From Nitrincola sp. A-D6 (lineage in GTDB: Bacteria > Pseudomonadota > Gammaproteobacteria > Pseudomonadales > Balneatricaceae): DNA of 41,469 nucleotides. The notes below the pieces were generated by a model. That model did not search any database, was not told the DNA's origin, and worked only from the letters and a program-made list of their open reading frames with translations. A program made the position numbers and the translations under genes. The DNA is taken from assembly GCF_000764495.1 (NCBI RefSeq), contig NZ_JRLB01000002.1, forward strand, positions 1 to 41,469. Direction: 5' to 3'. This document shows positions 9,199 to 18,915 of the stretch, piece after piece. Each line of letters opens with the position of its first letter. Within the stretch, counting starts at the first letter, position 1.

Positions 9199-10484
9199 TC
9201 AAGCTGTCACACTACTGTCTGCCAGGCGATTAGCCACTCTACGCACAGCATCGATATCATCCGAGAGTAACATAGCGCGTTCTGAGCGTGCCAGTGCCAT
9301 ACGTGAATGTTTTCTGGCGGCCGCAGTCATCGCAGGATCACCCGCTTCAGCCAAAGTGCAGAAAGCTTTCTGCAGACGGATAGAAACCTCAACCATCGCG
9401 GCACCATCGCGGGCAATCGCTGTAAAGGCATCATCAAACAAGTCCTCAATCACGAGCTCGGGAACCACTACGCGATCATAGATAGTCTCGGGTAATTTGT
9501 CGTTTTCCAGAGGTGATTGCCAAAGCGTAAACAGTCGTATCAATGTGCCAATGACATTGATAGCGGTTCCAGGGTCATTAATACCCGGTGATAGTGCCTT
9601 ATCGGCGATTTCGGACAACGCAAGTAGTCCAAGACGGGGATCGTCTTCAAAAGTACGATTTGAGCGAACAGTGAAGGCGTTCGAAAAAGCATCTGGCTTG
9701 AACGTATCACAGCCTCAAGGTGCCCTTCAATACTCAACAACGGACGTCCTGCACTTACAAAGGTGCCAGGCACGGCTAATACCATAACATAGCAATTAAG
9801 CGTTTCAGCGCAGGATTGTAACGTCTCCAGGTCAATATGCTGTACATACCCAACCCTTGACGAACTTACCAGAACCCCCTTGCTACTGGCCTGGTGCGAT
9901 GAGGCTGCCAAAGCGCCCAGCGTGGGTGCATGTCGGCGGCGATCCAGGGCGTCAGCAGCAGCACTTTCCGTTTTCTCAATAGTGTTGACTACCCGGCCCA
10001 GCCGGGCAATTTTGTCCACCCAGCGCACAAAGGTGACGATGACAATAGTGAATACCAGAAGAGTCAGCACGAAAATCGCAAACAAGCCTGCCGAGTCGAA
10101 TAAGTCGTTCTTGACGGCTATCAGAGAAACAATACTGAAGATGAAAGCACCGATAAACACAGATAAGGCGTTTTGAGTAACGTCATCAGCAAATACCAAA
10201 GGCAAGGAGCGAGGGGTAGCACCCGTACTGGCGGATGCATAAGCCGCAACCATGGAGCCTACGGCGAAGGTCGCAATCACCAGCATGCTGGATGCCATGA
10301 TAGACAACAACGACTCCACTGACCCCTGAGTGACCTCGGGCAACACTCTGGATAATCCTGCATCATCAGCTAACATAGCGAGGAATGTACCACCAACCGA
10401 AAACACACAAACTACCAGTGGCTTGACCCACAAACGCTCTTTGATACGACTGAAAACAAAACGAAACCTGTCCAGGCTCAGCAT
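9199..10484 (-). CDS. DUF2254 membrane protein (one frameshift near 9690)
   Basis: Predicted inner-membrane protein of the DUF2254 family, function unknown. From ATG 10484 the first part shows membrane segments at about 20-40, 58-85, 108-128 and 135-155, followed by a soluble domain (GYVQHIDLETLQSCAE, VLAVPGTFVSAGRPLLSIEGH). The frame then shifts in a T-run near 9690; the other frame continues with FTVRSNRTFEDDPRLG and the family signature LSEIADKALSPGINDPGTA down to the stop at 9199. One restored base gives 428 residues, the usual family length. The Shine-Dalgarno site is weak. It stands alone, facing the tRNA gene. Confidence 0.85.
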
Positions 10485-10846
10485 CCGCAGGCCAGCTTGC
10501 TGATATCCCGGTGGTCTGGCAGCTTAATCAAGCTGGAGGGCCCTTATTACAAAATGACTGTATAGAGCATGATGGATGTCCCTCTCAACCAATACGGCAA
10601 TAACCTTAGACATGGCGCAGGCACCTCCATAACCAGACTGGCTGCAACTTTGCGGCTAGTCGCGCTGATACATTTACTAATGAGAATAGCACCCTTCCAC
10701 ATATGGCGCGAACTCAGATCTTGCACAGTTCGAAGATACCGAGAGCAACCTGACAAAATGATAGCTCTGATCATCTCTAGTGTATGCCACAAGTTTTATG
10801 CTGGTCGGTCTTCAGGTGCTACGCTCATGCACCTTGTTGCCCAATA
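10485..10846. other. Intergenic region, no convincing gene; contains an mgtC-like scrap
   Basis: About 360 bp without a supportable gene. The stretch 10798-10820 matches 22 of 23 bases of the MgtC-family gene at 30490-30512 and in one frame reads MLVGLQVL, identical to that protein. The frame has a stop shortly upstream and no similarity afterwards, so it looks like a gene remnant. Confidence 0.4.
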
Positions 10847-10894
10847 AGCGCGATAACGCACTGACCGGAGCAACGCAGGGTTTTATCCTATAAT
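10847..10894 (+). promoter_or_regulatory. Putative Crp/Fnr-type operator and promoter of the CsbD-like gene
   Basis: The palindrome-like site GCGCGATAACGCAC (10848-10861) resembles the motif found upstream of other stress genes in the window. A perfect TATAAT lies at 10889-10894, 34.5 bp from the centre, so its spacing deviates from the other sites by about 5 bp. No -35 hexamer is visible, consistent with an activator-dependent promoter. Confidence 0.45.
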
Positions 10895-10951
10895 CTTATA
10901 GTGGTTCTACAAACTGGCGTCGCCAGAAGAGCACCACCTGCAGAGGTTAAC

Positions 10952-11170
10952 ATGACAACTTCAGAAAATACGATGAATATGCTCTCCGCTCAATGGAAAC
11001 AGCATATGGGCGCGGCCAAAATTGCCTGGGGCAAACTTACTGATGATCAGTTGATGCAAACGTCAGGACATCACCAGAAGCTGGTTGGTCTGATAGAAGA
11101 AAAGTACAACATCACCCGTGAAGAAGCTGAAAAACAAGTGAAACTCTTCACCGAAACACATATTCGCTAA
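10952..11170 (+). CDS. CsbD-like (YjbJ-type) stress protein
   Basis: A 72-residue soluble helical protein. The family signature is clear: a W-K-x-x-x-G-x-A-K-x-x-W-G-K-L-T-D-D-like stretch (WKQHMGAAKIAWGKLTDDQL, about 16-35) and a C-terminal EEKYNITREEAEKQVK. These proteins accumulate under general or osmotic stress in many bacteria, but no activity is known. I use ATG 10952 (MTTSENTMN), which has AGAGG at proper spacing; a longer frame upstream lacks a site. A Crp/Fnr-type palindrome and a TATAAT precede it. Confidence 0.85.
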   Translation: MTTSENTMNMLSAQWKQHMGAAKIAWGKLTDDQLMQTSGHHQKLVGLIEEKYNITREEAEKQVKLFTETHIR

Positions 11171-11229
11171 CCATCTATTCGTCATTGCACTATTTACACA
11201 GTGAACTCTTTACTCAAGTGAGCCCTAAC

Positions 11230-12125
11230 ATGGTGAGATTGGAATTTTCTATTGAACTGGCGTACGAGGTACTGGATGAATCTTGTGATTTTATATTCAA
11301 TATTCACCCGGCCATTACCCAGTGCCAGCAGCTTGTCAGCGAGTCGGTGACTATAAACCAGTCGGCGCAGCACAAGTTTATAGTCATCAGGCAGATGGCA
11401 CACGCTATATGCGTTTACGAGGCCATGCCGGACCACTCAATGTTCGCTATGAAGGTGTGGTGGACCTGGTGCATATCGAAGCAGAACCTGATGATTTAGA
11501 AGAAGTTGAAGTCGGTGATCTGCCACTGGATGTCATCAGCTATATTTACCCAAGCCGGTATTGCCAGTCAGACCGTATGCGGGAACTCGCTAATAAGGAG
11601 TTCGGCAACATGGTACCAGGCTATGCGCGTGTACTTGCCATCAAGGATTGGGTCAATCAACGCACCAGGTTCACCTCTGGCAGCTCAGCGGAAAGTACCT
11701 CCGCCATCGACACTCTGGCCGATCAAGCAGGCGTGTGTCGTGACTTTACCCACCTGATGATTACCCTGTGCCGCGCGTTGAATATTCCGGCTCGATTTGT
11801 CTCCGGTATCGACTATGGCTCTGATCCGGCGCTGGGACCCCCAGATTTCCATGCCTATGTTGAGGTATATCTCAGTGGCCGCTGGTATCTTTTTGATCCG
11901 AGTGGCTTATGCCCAACCATGGGACTGATGCGGCTTGGAACCGGTAGAGATGCGGCTGATGTCTCATTTGCCACGGTATTCGGTTCGGTGACCTCCTCAA
12001 CCGTGCGCATAGCCATTGACGCTATCGTGGATTCAGAAGAGGACTTAAGACTACCGGCACACCAAACCAAGGTACTATCAACCGCCGATATACCTGTCAC
12101 CCATTACCACCTGATACCCCACTAA
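11230..12125 (+). CDS. Transglutaminase-like cysteine peptidase-fold protein (one frameshift near 11375)
   Basis: Protein of the bacterial transglutaminase-like superfamily. The N-terminal beta-rich domain begins at ATG 11230 (MVRLEFSIELAYEV) and contains FIFNIHPAITQCQQLV. The frame breaks near 11375 and resumes as VYSHQADGTRYMRLRG. The catalytic core follows with Cys in DQAGVCRDFTHLMITLCRAL, His in PDFHAYVEVYLSGRW and Asp in YLFDPSG, the full Cys-His-Asp triad. One restored base gives about 298 residues, normal for the family. Its substrate is unknown; relatives act as proteases or amidases or have no known role. It follows the csbD-like gene by about 60 bp and may share its message. Confidence 0.82.
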
Positions 12126-12134
12126 TAATCTAAA

Positions 12135-12178
12135 TGTGCGCTAGCGTACAGATGACTATCACTGGCACAGACTAAACT
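12135..12178 (+). promoter_or_regulatory. Putative Crp/Fnr-type operator and promoter of the BON lipoprotein gene
   Basis: TGTGCGCTAGCGTACA (12135-12150) is an 8+8 palindrome with one mismatch, centred at 12142.5. The -10-like TAAACT at 12173-12178 starts 30.5 bp from the centre, which would place the site near -42. It is the cleanest member of the recurrent motif. Confidence 0.55.
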
Positions 12179-12251
12179 AAACCAACGTTTGATTAGATCA
12201 ATTTGATCCACTCACCTAATGCCTTAACAAGTAAAAACTGGAGATTTCATC

Positions 12252-12566
12252 ATGAAACATCTTAGCAAGTATGCTGCAGCGATCTTTTTCGCCTTCTCTA
12301 TGCTGTTATTAGCAGGTTGTGCCGCACCGGAAAAGCAGCAAACGGTAGGCGCCTATATCGATGATACGACGATTACCACCCGTGTTAAGGCGACCATACT
12401 CGAAGATCCGGAGCTTAGGGTCAACGAAATTAATGTTGAAACCTTCGACGGCGTGGTGCAACTGAGCGGTTTTGTCAGTTCACAAACAGAAATTAACAGG
12501 GCGGTTCGGGTTACCCGGAATGTTGAAGGGGTAAAATCGGTCAAAAACGATATGCAAGTCAAGTAA
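12252..12566 (+). CDS. BON-domain lipoprotein (OsmY-like)
   Basis: A 104-residue envelope protein with a lipoprotein signal: MKHLSKYAAAIFFAFSMLL followed by the lipobox LLAGC (Cys about 24). The rest is one BON domain (about 37-104: DTTITTRVKATILEDPEL, INVETFDGVVQLSGFVSS, NRAVRVTRNVEGVKSVKNDM), a fold thought to contact phospholipid membranes. Single-BON lipoproteins of this sort respond to osmotic or envelope stress. TGGAG precedes the ATG. The Asp/Glu residue after the lipid Cys is absent (Cys-Ala-Ala), so outer-membrane sorting is the likelier fate, by analogy with Lol rules. Confidence 0.9.
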   Translation: MKHLSKYAAAIFFAFSMLLLAGCAAPEKQQTVGAYIDDTTITTRVKATILEDPELRVNEINVETFDGVVQLSGFVSSQTEINRAVRVTRNVEGVKSVKNDMQVK

Positions 12567-12573
12567 ACAACTG

Positions 12574-12599
12574 TTAAGGTCTCCTGCCGGGGACCTTAA
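12574..12599 (+). terminator. Hairpin after the BON gene
   Basis: TTAAGGTCTCC (12574-12584) pairs with GGGGACCTTAA (12589-12599) with one G-T pair and a TGCC loop. No T-run follows, so it may protect the 3' end or act as a weak terminator. Confidence 0.45.
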
Positions 12600-12676
12600 T
12601 GATCACCGGCATTAAACAGTCGTATTATGTCGATCTTTTCTGGAGTATTCTAGATAACGCGGATCACGCTTGGTTG

Positions 12677-12682
12677 TATAAT
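12677..12682 (+). promoter_or_regulatory. -10 element upstream of the Crp/Fnr gene
   Basis: A perfect TATAAT 30 bp before the start codon lacks a recognisable -35 at 16-18 bp. The 11-mer TATAATCTTAT is identical to that before the CsbD-like gene at 10889. Confidence 0.45.
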
Positions 12683-12711
12683 CTTATCCGCCTCAATTAG
12701 CGGGGAACAGT

Positions 12712-13533
12712 ATGAATGCAACACCTGACACAGTGGATGATCCTAAACAGAATCGCATTCTGGCAACCCTGGATGATGCTGACTACTCCCGTCTACTCCA
12801 TGACCTTGAGCGGGTACCCCTGAAGGTGGGTCAGGTGCTGTTTAAGGCGGGTGAAAAGCTGGAGTATGTCTATTTTCTAACCTCCGGGATCGTAGCCAGA
12901 GTATTCACCACCAAAGATGGCTCATCAGCCGGGCTGGCAATGACAGGCAAAGATGGCTTCGTCGGTATTCCGCTGGTACTGGGTGGGATACACTCCAGCT
13001 ACGAAGCCGTTGTACAAAGCAAGGGCTTCGCCTACCGCCTGCCAGCCGCCAGTTTTACCTGGGAGCTGGAACAGAGCGAAAACCTGTTGCAACTGTCGCT
13101 GGCTTATGTGCAAGCACTCATGACCCAAATTGCGCAGAGCGTCGTCTGCAACCGCCACCATCACGCCGATCAACAGCTGTGTCGTTGGCTGCTGCTGAGT
13201 CTGGATCTTCTGGGTGGCAATCAGATCGATATGACCCAGGAAGTTATCGCTGACATGCTCGGTGTACGCCGTGAATGTGTGACCGCTGCCGCTGGCAAAC
13301 TTCAGGATGCAGGTCTTATCCACTATAGCCGTGGGCGTATTATCATTGTCGACAGAGCCGGAATCCAACAGCGCGCCTGCGAATGCTACAACGTAGTCAA
13401 GTCAGAGTATGATCGGCTGTTCGGCCTCAAGCCAGTCTCACCCTCCAAGGGAAAACCTCGCCACAATCCCGCTACGCTGCGCCAGCGTGCCGAAAAACGC
13501 TTAGAGCAAATGCCTTCTCCCCCCGAACACTAG
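12712..13533 (+). CDS. Crp/Fnr-family transcription regulator, probably fused to the following PAS domain
   Basis: An N-terminal cyclic-nucleotide-binding-like beta barrel (about 20-135; LKVGQVLFKAGEKLEYVYFLTSG) is followed by a long dimer helix and a winged helix (about 165-225) with the recognition helix MLGVRRECVTAAAGKL. The Arg-Glu pair there corresponds to the pair CRP uses on G:C base pairs. The N-terminal Fe-S cysteines of FNR are absent, so it is not an FNR-type oxygen sensor; ligand unknown. After the regulator proper (to about EYDRLFGL) the frame continues NPATLRQRAEKRLEQMPSPP, a stretch that in other proteins leads into ELQVHQIELEMQNEEL-PAS modules. The stop at 13533 follows a run of six C; removing one C joins it to the PAS frame, giving about 418 residues. 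No gene-free gap or ribosome site separates the two. It is the best local candidate for the regulator of the palindromic motif. Confidence 0.88.
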   Translation: MNATPDTVDDPKQNRILATLDDADYSRLLHDLERVPLKVGQVLFKAGEKLEYVYFLTSGIVARVFTTKDGSSAGLAMTGKDGFVGIPLVLGGIHSSYEAVVQSKGFAYRLPAASFTWELEQSENLLQLSLAYVQALMTQIAQSVVCNRHHHADQQLCRWLLLSLDLLGGNQIDMTQEVIADMLGVRRECVTAAAGKLQDAGLIHYSRGRIIIVDRAGIQQRACECYNVVKSEYDRLFGLKPVSPSKGKPRHNPATLRQRAEKRLEQMPSPPEH

Positions 13534-13535
13534 TT

Positions 13536-13969
13536 GGGACAGCTCGCGGATGATACAGGAACTGCAGATACATCAAATTGAGCTGGAGATGAACAACGAA
13601 GAACTCAAACAGGCCTACGAAGAAGCCGATGCACTGCGCGCCCACTATGTTGATATATACGATTTTGCTCCAGCACCCTATCTCACCCTGAACTCGATAG
13701 GTTCAATTCTGGAGATGAATCTGGCTGCGGCTATTCTGATCAAAATCAAGCGCTCGAATAAGGACCGCCACCGTTTTCAATCCTTGCTCTCTGATTTATC
13801 CCTACCAATCTTTCAGCGCTTTTTAGATGATATACTTGAAGGTAAGCTATTAAACACCTGTGAGGTCGCTCTTAAAACCACTCCAGAACAGCCCGAAACG
13901 CGGATTAAGCTAGAGGGCGTACCTAATGAAGAGGGGCAAGAGTGTCGCATTAACATGAGCAAAGTATGA
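13536..13969 (+). CDS. PAS-domain segment (ELQ-HQIELEM module), probably C-terminal part of the Crp/Fnr protein
   Basis: The open frame begins upstream in phase with SWDSSRMIQELQIHQIELEMNNEELKQAYEE, a coiled segment that typically precedes PAS domains in sensor proteins. A PAS domain follows (about YVDIYDFAPAPYLTLNSIGSILEMNLAAAILI to RINMSKV). The first ATG (13550) would cut into the coiled segment and has no ribosome site, which argues that [11 protein letters not shown] enters from the Crp/Fnr frame through a one-base difference in the C-run near 13520. The stop overlaps the start of the CheB-CheR gene (ATGA), suggesting coupled expression. What the PAS domain senses is unknown. Confidence 0.7.
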
Positions 13970-16564
13970 ATGAATGTGAAACTGATCGGCTCCCTGAAAA
14001 CGAAATCAACAACCCGCATGTAGCAGCACCCTCTCAGCCCTCCTTTCCCGTGGTCGGCATCGGCGCCTCGGCCGGTGGGCTGGAAGCCCTGGAGCTATTT
14101 CTCAGCGCCGTGCCGACGAACAGTGGCATGGCTACGTGATCGTGCAACACCTTGATCCCACACACAAGGGCATGATGCCGGAACTGCTTCAGCGGGCTAC
14201 CAGCTTACCCGTTATTCAGGTCACAGATCACCTCAAGGTGCTTCCAGATCACGTCTATGTACTGCCGCCCAACCACGATATATCCATTAAGGCGGGTGCC
14301 CTCTATCTATCCACACCGGCAGCACCTCGCGGACAGCGCCTGCCCATTAACTTTTTTCTGAGCTCTCTGGCACTGGATTACCAGCAACAGGCGGTCGCTG
14401 TGCTGCTGTCGGGCATGGGCTCAGATGGTACCGCAGGTCTGGCTGCCATTAAGAAGCATGCAGGCTGGTATTGGTACAAGACCCAACCACCGCCGCCTTC
14501 CCGTCGATGCCACAAAGTGCAATCGATGCGGGTCTGGTAGATATCATCGCACCGGCTGCCGGGCTTCCAAAGCGCATCATCGCACGTTTACAGCATGGGT
14601 TAAGTACCGATAAATCCAAGGATAGCCAGGATGATTTGGCCAAAAGTGGACTGGACAGGGTGTTGTCCCTGATACAGGCACACAACGGTCAGGATTTTTC
14701 GCCCTATAAGAAAAGCACACTTTACCGGCGCATCGAACGACGTATGGGCGTCCACCAACTTGGACACATTAGCGACTATGTACTGCTGTTACAGGAAAAT
14801 GCTCAGGAGCTGGACCTGCTGTTCAAGGAGCTGTTGATCGGCGTCACCAGCTTTTTCCGCGATCCTGCGGCTTGGGACAGCCTGCGCGATATAGCTTTTC
14901 CAGCACTTTTCCAACGCCATTCAACCGGCCGTGCTTTGCGCGCCTGGGTGCCAGCCTGTTCGACCGGCGAAGAAGCCTATTCCATTGCGATTTGCTTTAA
15001 AGAGGCGCTGGAGATACATCAGCCCAGCGGTCGTTACTCCTTGCATATTTTTGCCACAGATCTGTCTCAGGACGCCATAGATCTGGCGCGTGTAGGCCAC
15101 TACCCCAAAGATATCGATGGCAAGGTATCGGCTGAGCGGCTGGAACGTTATTTTATAGCCACGGATGATGGCTATCAGATCTCCAAAGACGTGCGTGAAA
15201 TGGTGATCTTTGCACCGCAAAACATGGCTCAGGACCCGCCCTTTACCAAGCTGGATCTGTTGTCCTGCCGTAATGTTTTGATTTATTTTGGGCCCGAACT
15301 GCAGCTAAAATTACTGACGTTATTTCATTACAGCCTGACACCCGGAGGGGTGCTGTTCCTGGGCAACTCCGAAACCGTCGGTTCCACCACCCAGGGGTTC
15401 GAAGCACTGGATTCAAAAACACGGATCTATCGTCGTCTGGATACGTCAGCACAGATGCTTTCGGTTGACTTCCCGACACGCCTGAGTAGCTTGTCGGATG
15501 ACAGTGACACCGCGACTCTGCCAGCCGCCAAAAATCTACAGCTTCTCGCAGACCAGCTGTTACTGCGCGAGTTTGCCCCTGCCGCCGTTCTGGTGACGGC
15601 AAGCGGAGATATTATCTATATCTGCGGGCGCACCGGGCGCTATTTAGAGCCTGCCGCGGGTAAGGCTAACTGGAATATCTACGCCATGGCGCGTAATGGC
15701 CTGCGCCATGCCCTCGCAAGCGCCCTGCAGCAAGTTGTTCGTGATAGAGGACGTGTCGAGTGCCACGACCTTTCCCTGGAGGATGACGGCAAAACCTATC
15801 AACTGGACCTCACGCTGAAATATGTTGAAGATCCGGAGCCACTGCATGGCACTGTGATGATTGTGTTCAAAGAGCTCCGGTCAAAACCGCCAGCCAAACG
15901 TCAAACCAGGAAAAAAGCACAATCGCCGCTGGAAGCCCAGCTTGAACAGTCGCTAGAGCAGGCACAGGAAGAAGTTAAGTGCCTGCGTGAGCAGATGCAA
16001 ACCTCTGGAGAGGAGCTCAAGTCGGCCAATGAAGAGCTGCAATCTACCAATGAAGAGCTGCAATCAACCAACGAAGAGCTGACCACCTCGAAAGAAGAGA
16101 TGCAGTCACTCAACGAAGAGTTGCAAACCGTTAATGCCGAACTGCAATCCAGAGTGGACGACTTGTCACGCGTCAGTGACGATATGCAGAACCTGCTCAA
16201 CAGCACCGAGGTTGCCACCATTTTTCTGGATAATCGTTTACATATCCGGCGTTTTACGGAACAAGCGGCACGTGTCATTAAACTTATTTCGGCCGATGTC
16301 GGGCGGCCACTGTCAGATCTGGCAAGCGATCTGGCCTACCCGGATCTGGCCCAGGATGCAGAGGAAGTGCTGCGCACCCTGATCTTCTCCGAAAAACAGG
16401 TCACGGCGAGTGACGAGCGCTGGTTCACTGTGCGCATCATGCCCTACCGGACCATGCAAAACCTGATCAACGGCGTCGTGATTACCTTTATCGATATCAC
16501 CCTGGCGAAAAAGCTGGAAGCCGAATTGCGTGAGACGGTGGAACGGATAGAAAACCAGCCGTGA
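13966..16564 (+). CDS. CheB-CheR-PAS fusion protein (two frameshifts, near 14130 and 14465)
   Basis: A hybrid chemotaxis-type protein: CheB methylesterase domain (start MNECETDRL; VVGIGASAGGLEAL with the catalytic-Ser GASAGG motif; HLDPTHKGMMPELLQ; LPPNHDISI; LLSGMGSDGTAGLAAIK with the catalytic Asp), then CheR methyltransferase (VTSFFRDPAAWDSL; WVPACSTGEEAYSIA SAM motif; FATDLSQDAI; LLSCRNVLIYF), a long heptad coiled coil of NEELQST-like repeats at 16010-16150, and a PAS domain (LLNSTEVATIFLDNRLHIRRFT). Breaks near 14130 (GMA|YVIVQHLDP) and 14465 (KKHAG|LVLVQDP) each need one restored base. Repaired length is about 866 residues. Such fusions usually lack a partner MCP and often precede sensor kinases; they may tune a non-flagellar signalling pathway. 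It ends without a kinase part, which some relatives have. ATG 13966 overlaps the PAS frame. Confidence 0.88.
16010..16140 (+). repeat. Tandem repeat coding the CheB-CheR coiled coil
   Basis: The unit AATGAAGAGCTGCAATC (about 21 bp per unit) recurs with small changes, encoding NEELQST-type heptads in a row. It is an in-frame structural repeat of the coiled coil and does not disturb the gene. Confidence 0.7.
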
Positions 16565-16590
16565 GTCGCTATGCAACAACGGCTGGAGAG

Positions 16591-16639
16591 TCAGGTTTTC
16601 GCGTTAAAAAAACTGATCTGGTTGCGCCCGGCACGCTTG
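16591..16639 (-). pseudogene. 3' remnant of a GGDEF gene
   Basis: Read on the - strand this codes RAGRNQISFFNAKT and a stop, the exact C-terminal end of the diguanylate cyclase at 19474-20568. The 45 bases 16595-16639 match 19478-19522 at 43 positions. It lies 3 bp beyond the stop of the GGDEF-EAL gene, which does not need it, so it is debris from a duplication or gene replacement. Confidence 0.75.
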
Positions 16640-16642
16640 TGT

Positions 16643-18915
16643 TCAGTGATGTCCTGCAGGGTTCAGCAGCAATATCTCCAACTCGTCAATCGGCAAGGGT
16701 CGACTGATCAGATAGCCCTGATAGGCATAACAGCCATGTTTTTCGAGAAAATGGCGTTGCGCTTCGGTTTCAACGCCTTCAGCAATCACGTCCATGGACA
16801 GCCCGCGTCCCATACCAATGATGGTGTGGGCAATAGTTTCGTCATTCTGGTTTCCTGGCAGGTTGCACACAAAAGAGCGGTCGATCTTGAATTGATCGAG
16901 CGGTAGCTGCGCCAGATAGGCGAGCGACGAGTAGCCGGTGCCAAAATCGTCCATGGCAAAGCTCACCCCAAGTCGTTTGATCGCGGTCATTGTCTCAATG
17001 GTGTTGGCAACATCTTTCAGCATCATGCTTTCCGTTAACTCCAACTTCAAACGTGCTGGATTGGCACCGCTGACTGCCAACACCTGCTGTACCTGAGCGA
17101 CAAAGTCTGCCTGGCGGAATTGCCGGGCACTGACATTCACAGCGATTTGCAATTCGCAGGTTCGAACATCGTCACCCCAGACCGCAAGCTGGGCACAGGC
17201 CGTTTCCAACACCCACAAGCCAATAGGAAAGATCAGGCCGGTTTCTTCTGCCAACGGAATGAAATCATCCGGTGGCACCAGTCCGTGCTGCGCATGCTGC
17301 CAACGCAGCAAAGCCTCAACGCCGATAGGGCAGCCATTGCTATTGACTTGTAACTGGTAGTAAAGCCGCAATTGCTGGCGCTGTAGCGCCTTTCTCAACT
17401 CGATTTCAAGGGCACTGCGCTGCTCCAGCTCAGCCTGCATGGCCGGATCGAAAAAGCGCACCAGGTTGCGCCCGGCATTTTTTGCCTGATACAGCGCCAG
17501 ATCAGCGTGCTTGAAAAGGTCTTCGACTGTATCGCCGCTATTGAACAGACTGACGCCGATACTAATCTTGCACTGGTATTCGTTGCCCTTGAGCGTGAAC
17601 GGCTGTTCGAAGGCATTGCGCAATTTTTCGCCCAGGCGACCCGCCAGGGCAATGGCCTCATGTGTGCTTGCACCCAGATTCTCCATTAGCACGACAAATT
17701 CGTCACCGCCTTGTCGTGAAACTGTATCACCATCGCGTACCATCGCGCTTAAGCGCTGCGCGACTTCAATCAGCAACTGATCACCCGTATCGTGACCACG
17801 CGTATCGTTGAGCGTCTTGAAGTGATCAATGTCGATGAAAAACAAAGCACCGAAGAGACCGCTACGTACCGTGGCGGTTACGGCCTGACCGATACGATCT
17901 TGTAGCAGCCGACGGTTGGGTAAACTGGTAAGCACATCGTAGTAGGCCAGTCGATGGATTTCAGCTTCAACCTCTTTGTTCTCGGTAATGTCGGAAAAAT
18001 TACCAACGTAATGAGTGACACCTCGCTCAGGTGACACGACTGCGGTGATGCTTAGCATTTCGGCATAAATCTGGCCGCACTTGCGTCGGTTCCAGATTTC
18101 GCCTTGCCAGTGTCCATCGTCATTGAGTTTCTGCCACATACGCTGGTAAAACAGCAGGGAGTGGCGCCCCGAGTGCAACAGGGACATTGTCTTACCAATT
18201 GCTTCAGCAGGCATGTAGCCAGTTAAACGGGTGAAGGCCAGGTTCACCCGCATAATGATGCCCTTAGTGTCAGTGATTACCATGCCGTTCTGGGTCGAAA
18301 ATGCGACGGCGGCAATACGCAGTTCATCCTCGGTACGCATGCGCTCGGTGATGTCGCTGAACACCATTCGGAAAACCGGAACGCCGTCATCTGCCTGAGT
18401 GAAGATTTCCGTCATATGTACCCAGAAGAACGAACCATCCGGCTTGACCAGCCGCAGGTTACATTCCTGTGCTTCGCACGTTGCTAGGAGCTGATTATGC
18501 TTCAGGTAATAGATATCCTGATCTTCTCTAAAGATGAAGCGGGTGAGCGGCTGCTTGACCAGCATGTTGCGGGCCGTGCCCAGTAGCGTAGCGGCGGTGA
18601 GGTTGGCCTCCACAACCAGCCCCAGCTCAGACAGAATGCAATAGCCACCGGTGCTTGGTCATAGAGGTCGAAATAGCGCGCCCGAACAGCTTCAATCACC
18701 TCATGGGCCGTGCGAAGCTCCTCGTTCTGCATCTCCAGTTCAATCTGGTGTACCCGAAGCTCATGCAGCATCTGCTGAATTTTTTCAGGGGTTTGTGCGA
18801 ACAGCTCGGACGACTCCATGAACGAAGCTTGCTTTTCAGCCCGTTTACGCAGGGCCACGGCCTCGATGTGAGGCTGAGTGAAATTTTGCAGTTTGTTACT
18901 CAAGGATTTATCCAC
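16643..18915 (-). CDS. PAS-PAS-GGDEF-EAL c-di-GMP turnover protein (one frameshift near 18648)
   Basis: Bifunctional-type c-di-GMP protein, about 757 residues when one base is restored. From ATG 18915: an N-terminal segment with LRKRAEKQ and MLHELRVHQIELEMQNEELRTAH, a first PAS (FDLYDQAPV|YCILSELGLVVEANLTAA; the break sits inside it), a second PAS with PAC (RIAAVAFSTQNGMVITDTKG to THYVGNFSDITENKE), then GGDEF with the intact signature RQGGDEFVVLM, and EAL with EALLRW, VNVSARQF, ELTESMM, DDFGTGYSSLAYL, QFKIDRSFV and AEGVETEAQ. Both catalytic domains keep their key residues, so either synthesis or hydrolysis is possible; which dominates cannot be told. No membrane segments are seen, so it should be cytoplasmic. 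It faces the cheB-cheR gene. Confidence 0.92.

Noticed and set aside
10547..10847. Open frames on both strands between DUF2254 and the CsbD-like gene
   Set aside because: No ribosome sites, no recognisable families, cysteine- and leucine-rich random-looking [12 protein letters not shown].
12189..12201. TTGATTAGATCAA as a second FNR box
   Set aside because: The spacer is 3 instead of 4 bases and it lies about where the BON transcript would start. A missing base in the sequence could change this view.
16010..16140. Repeat array that might be CRISPR or a mobile repeat
   Set aside because: Units are contiguous, in frame and code heptads; no spacers.
15901..16278. 125-residue - strand frame with Ser/Leu-rich repeats
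   Set aside because: Antisense of the coiled-coil repeats in the CheB-CheR gene; composition follows from the repeat.
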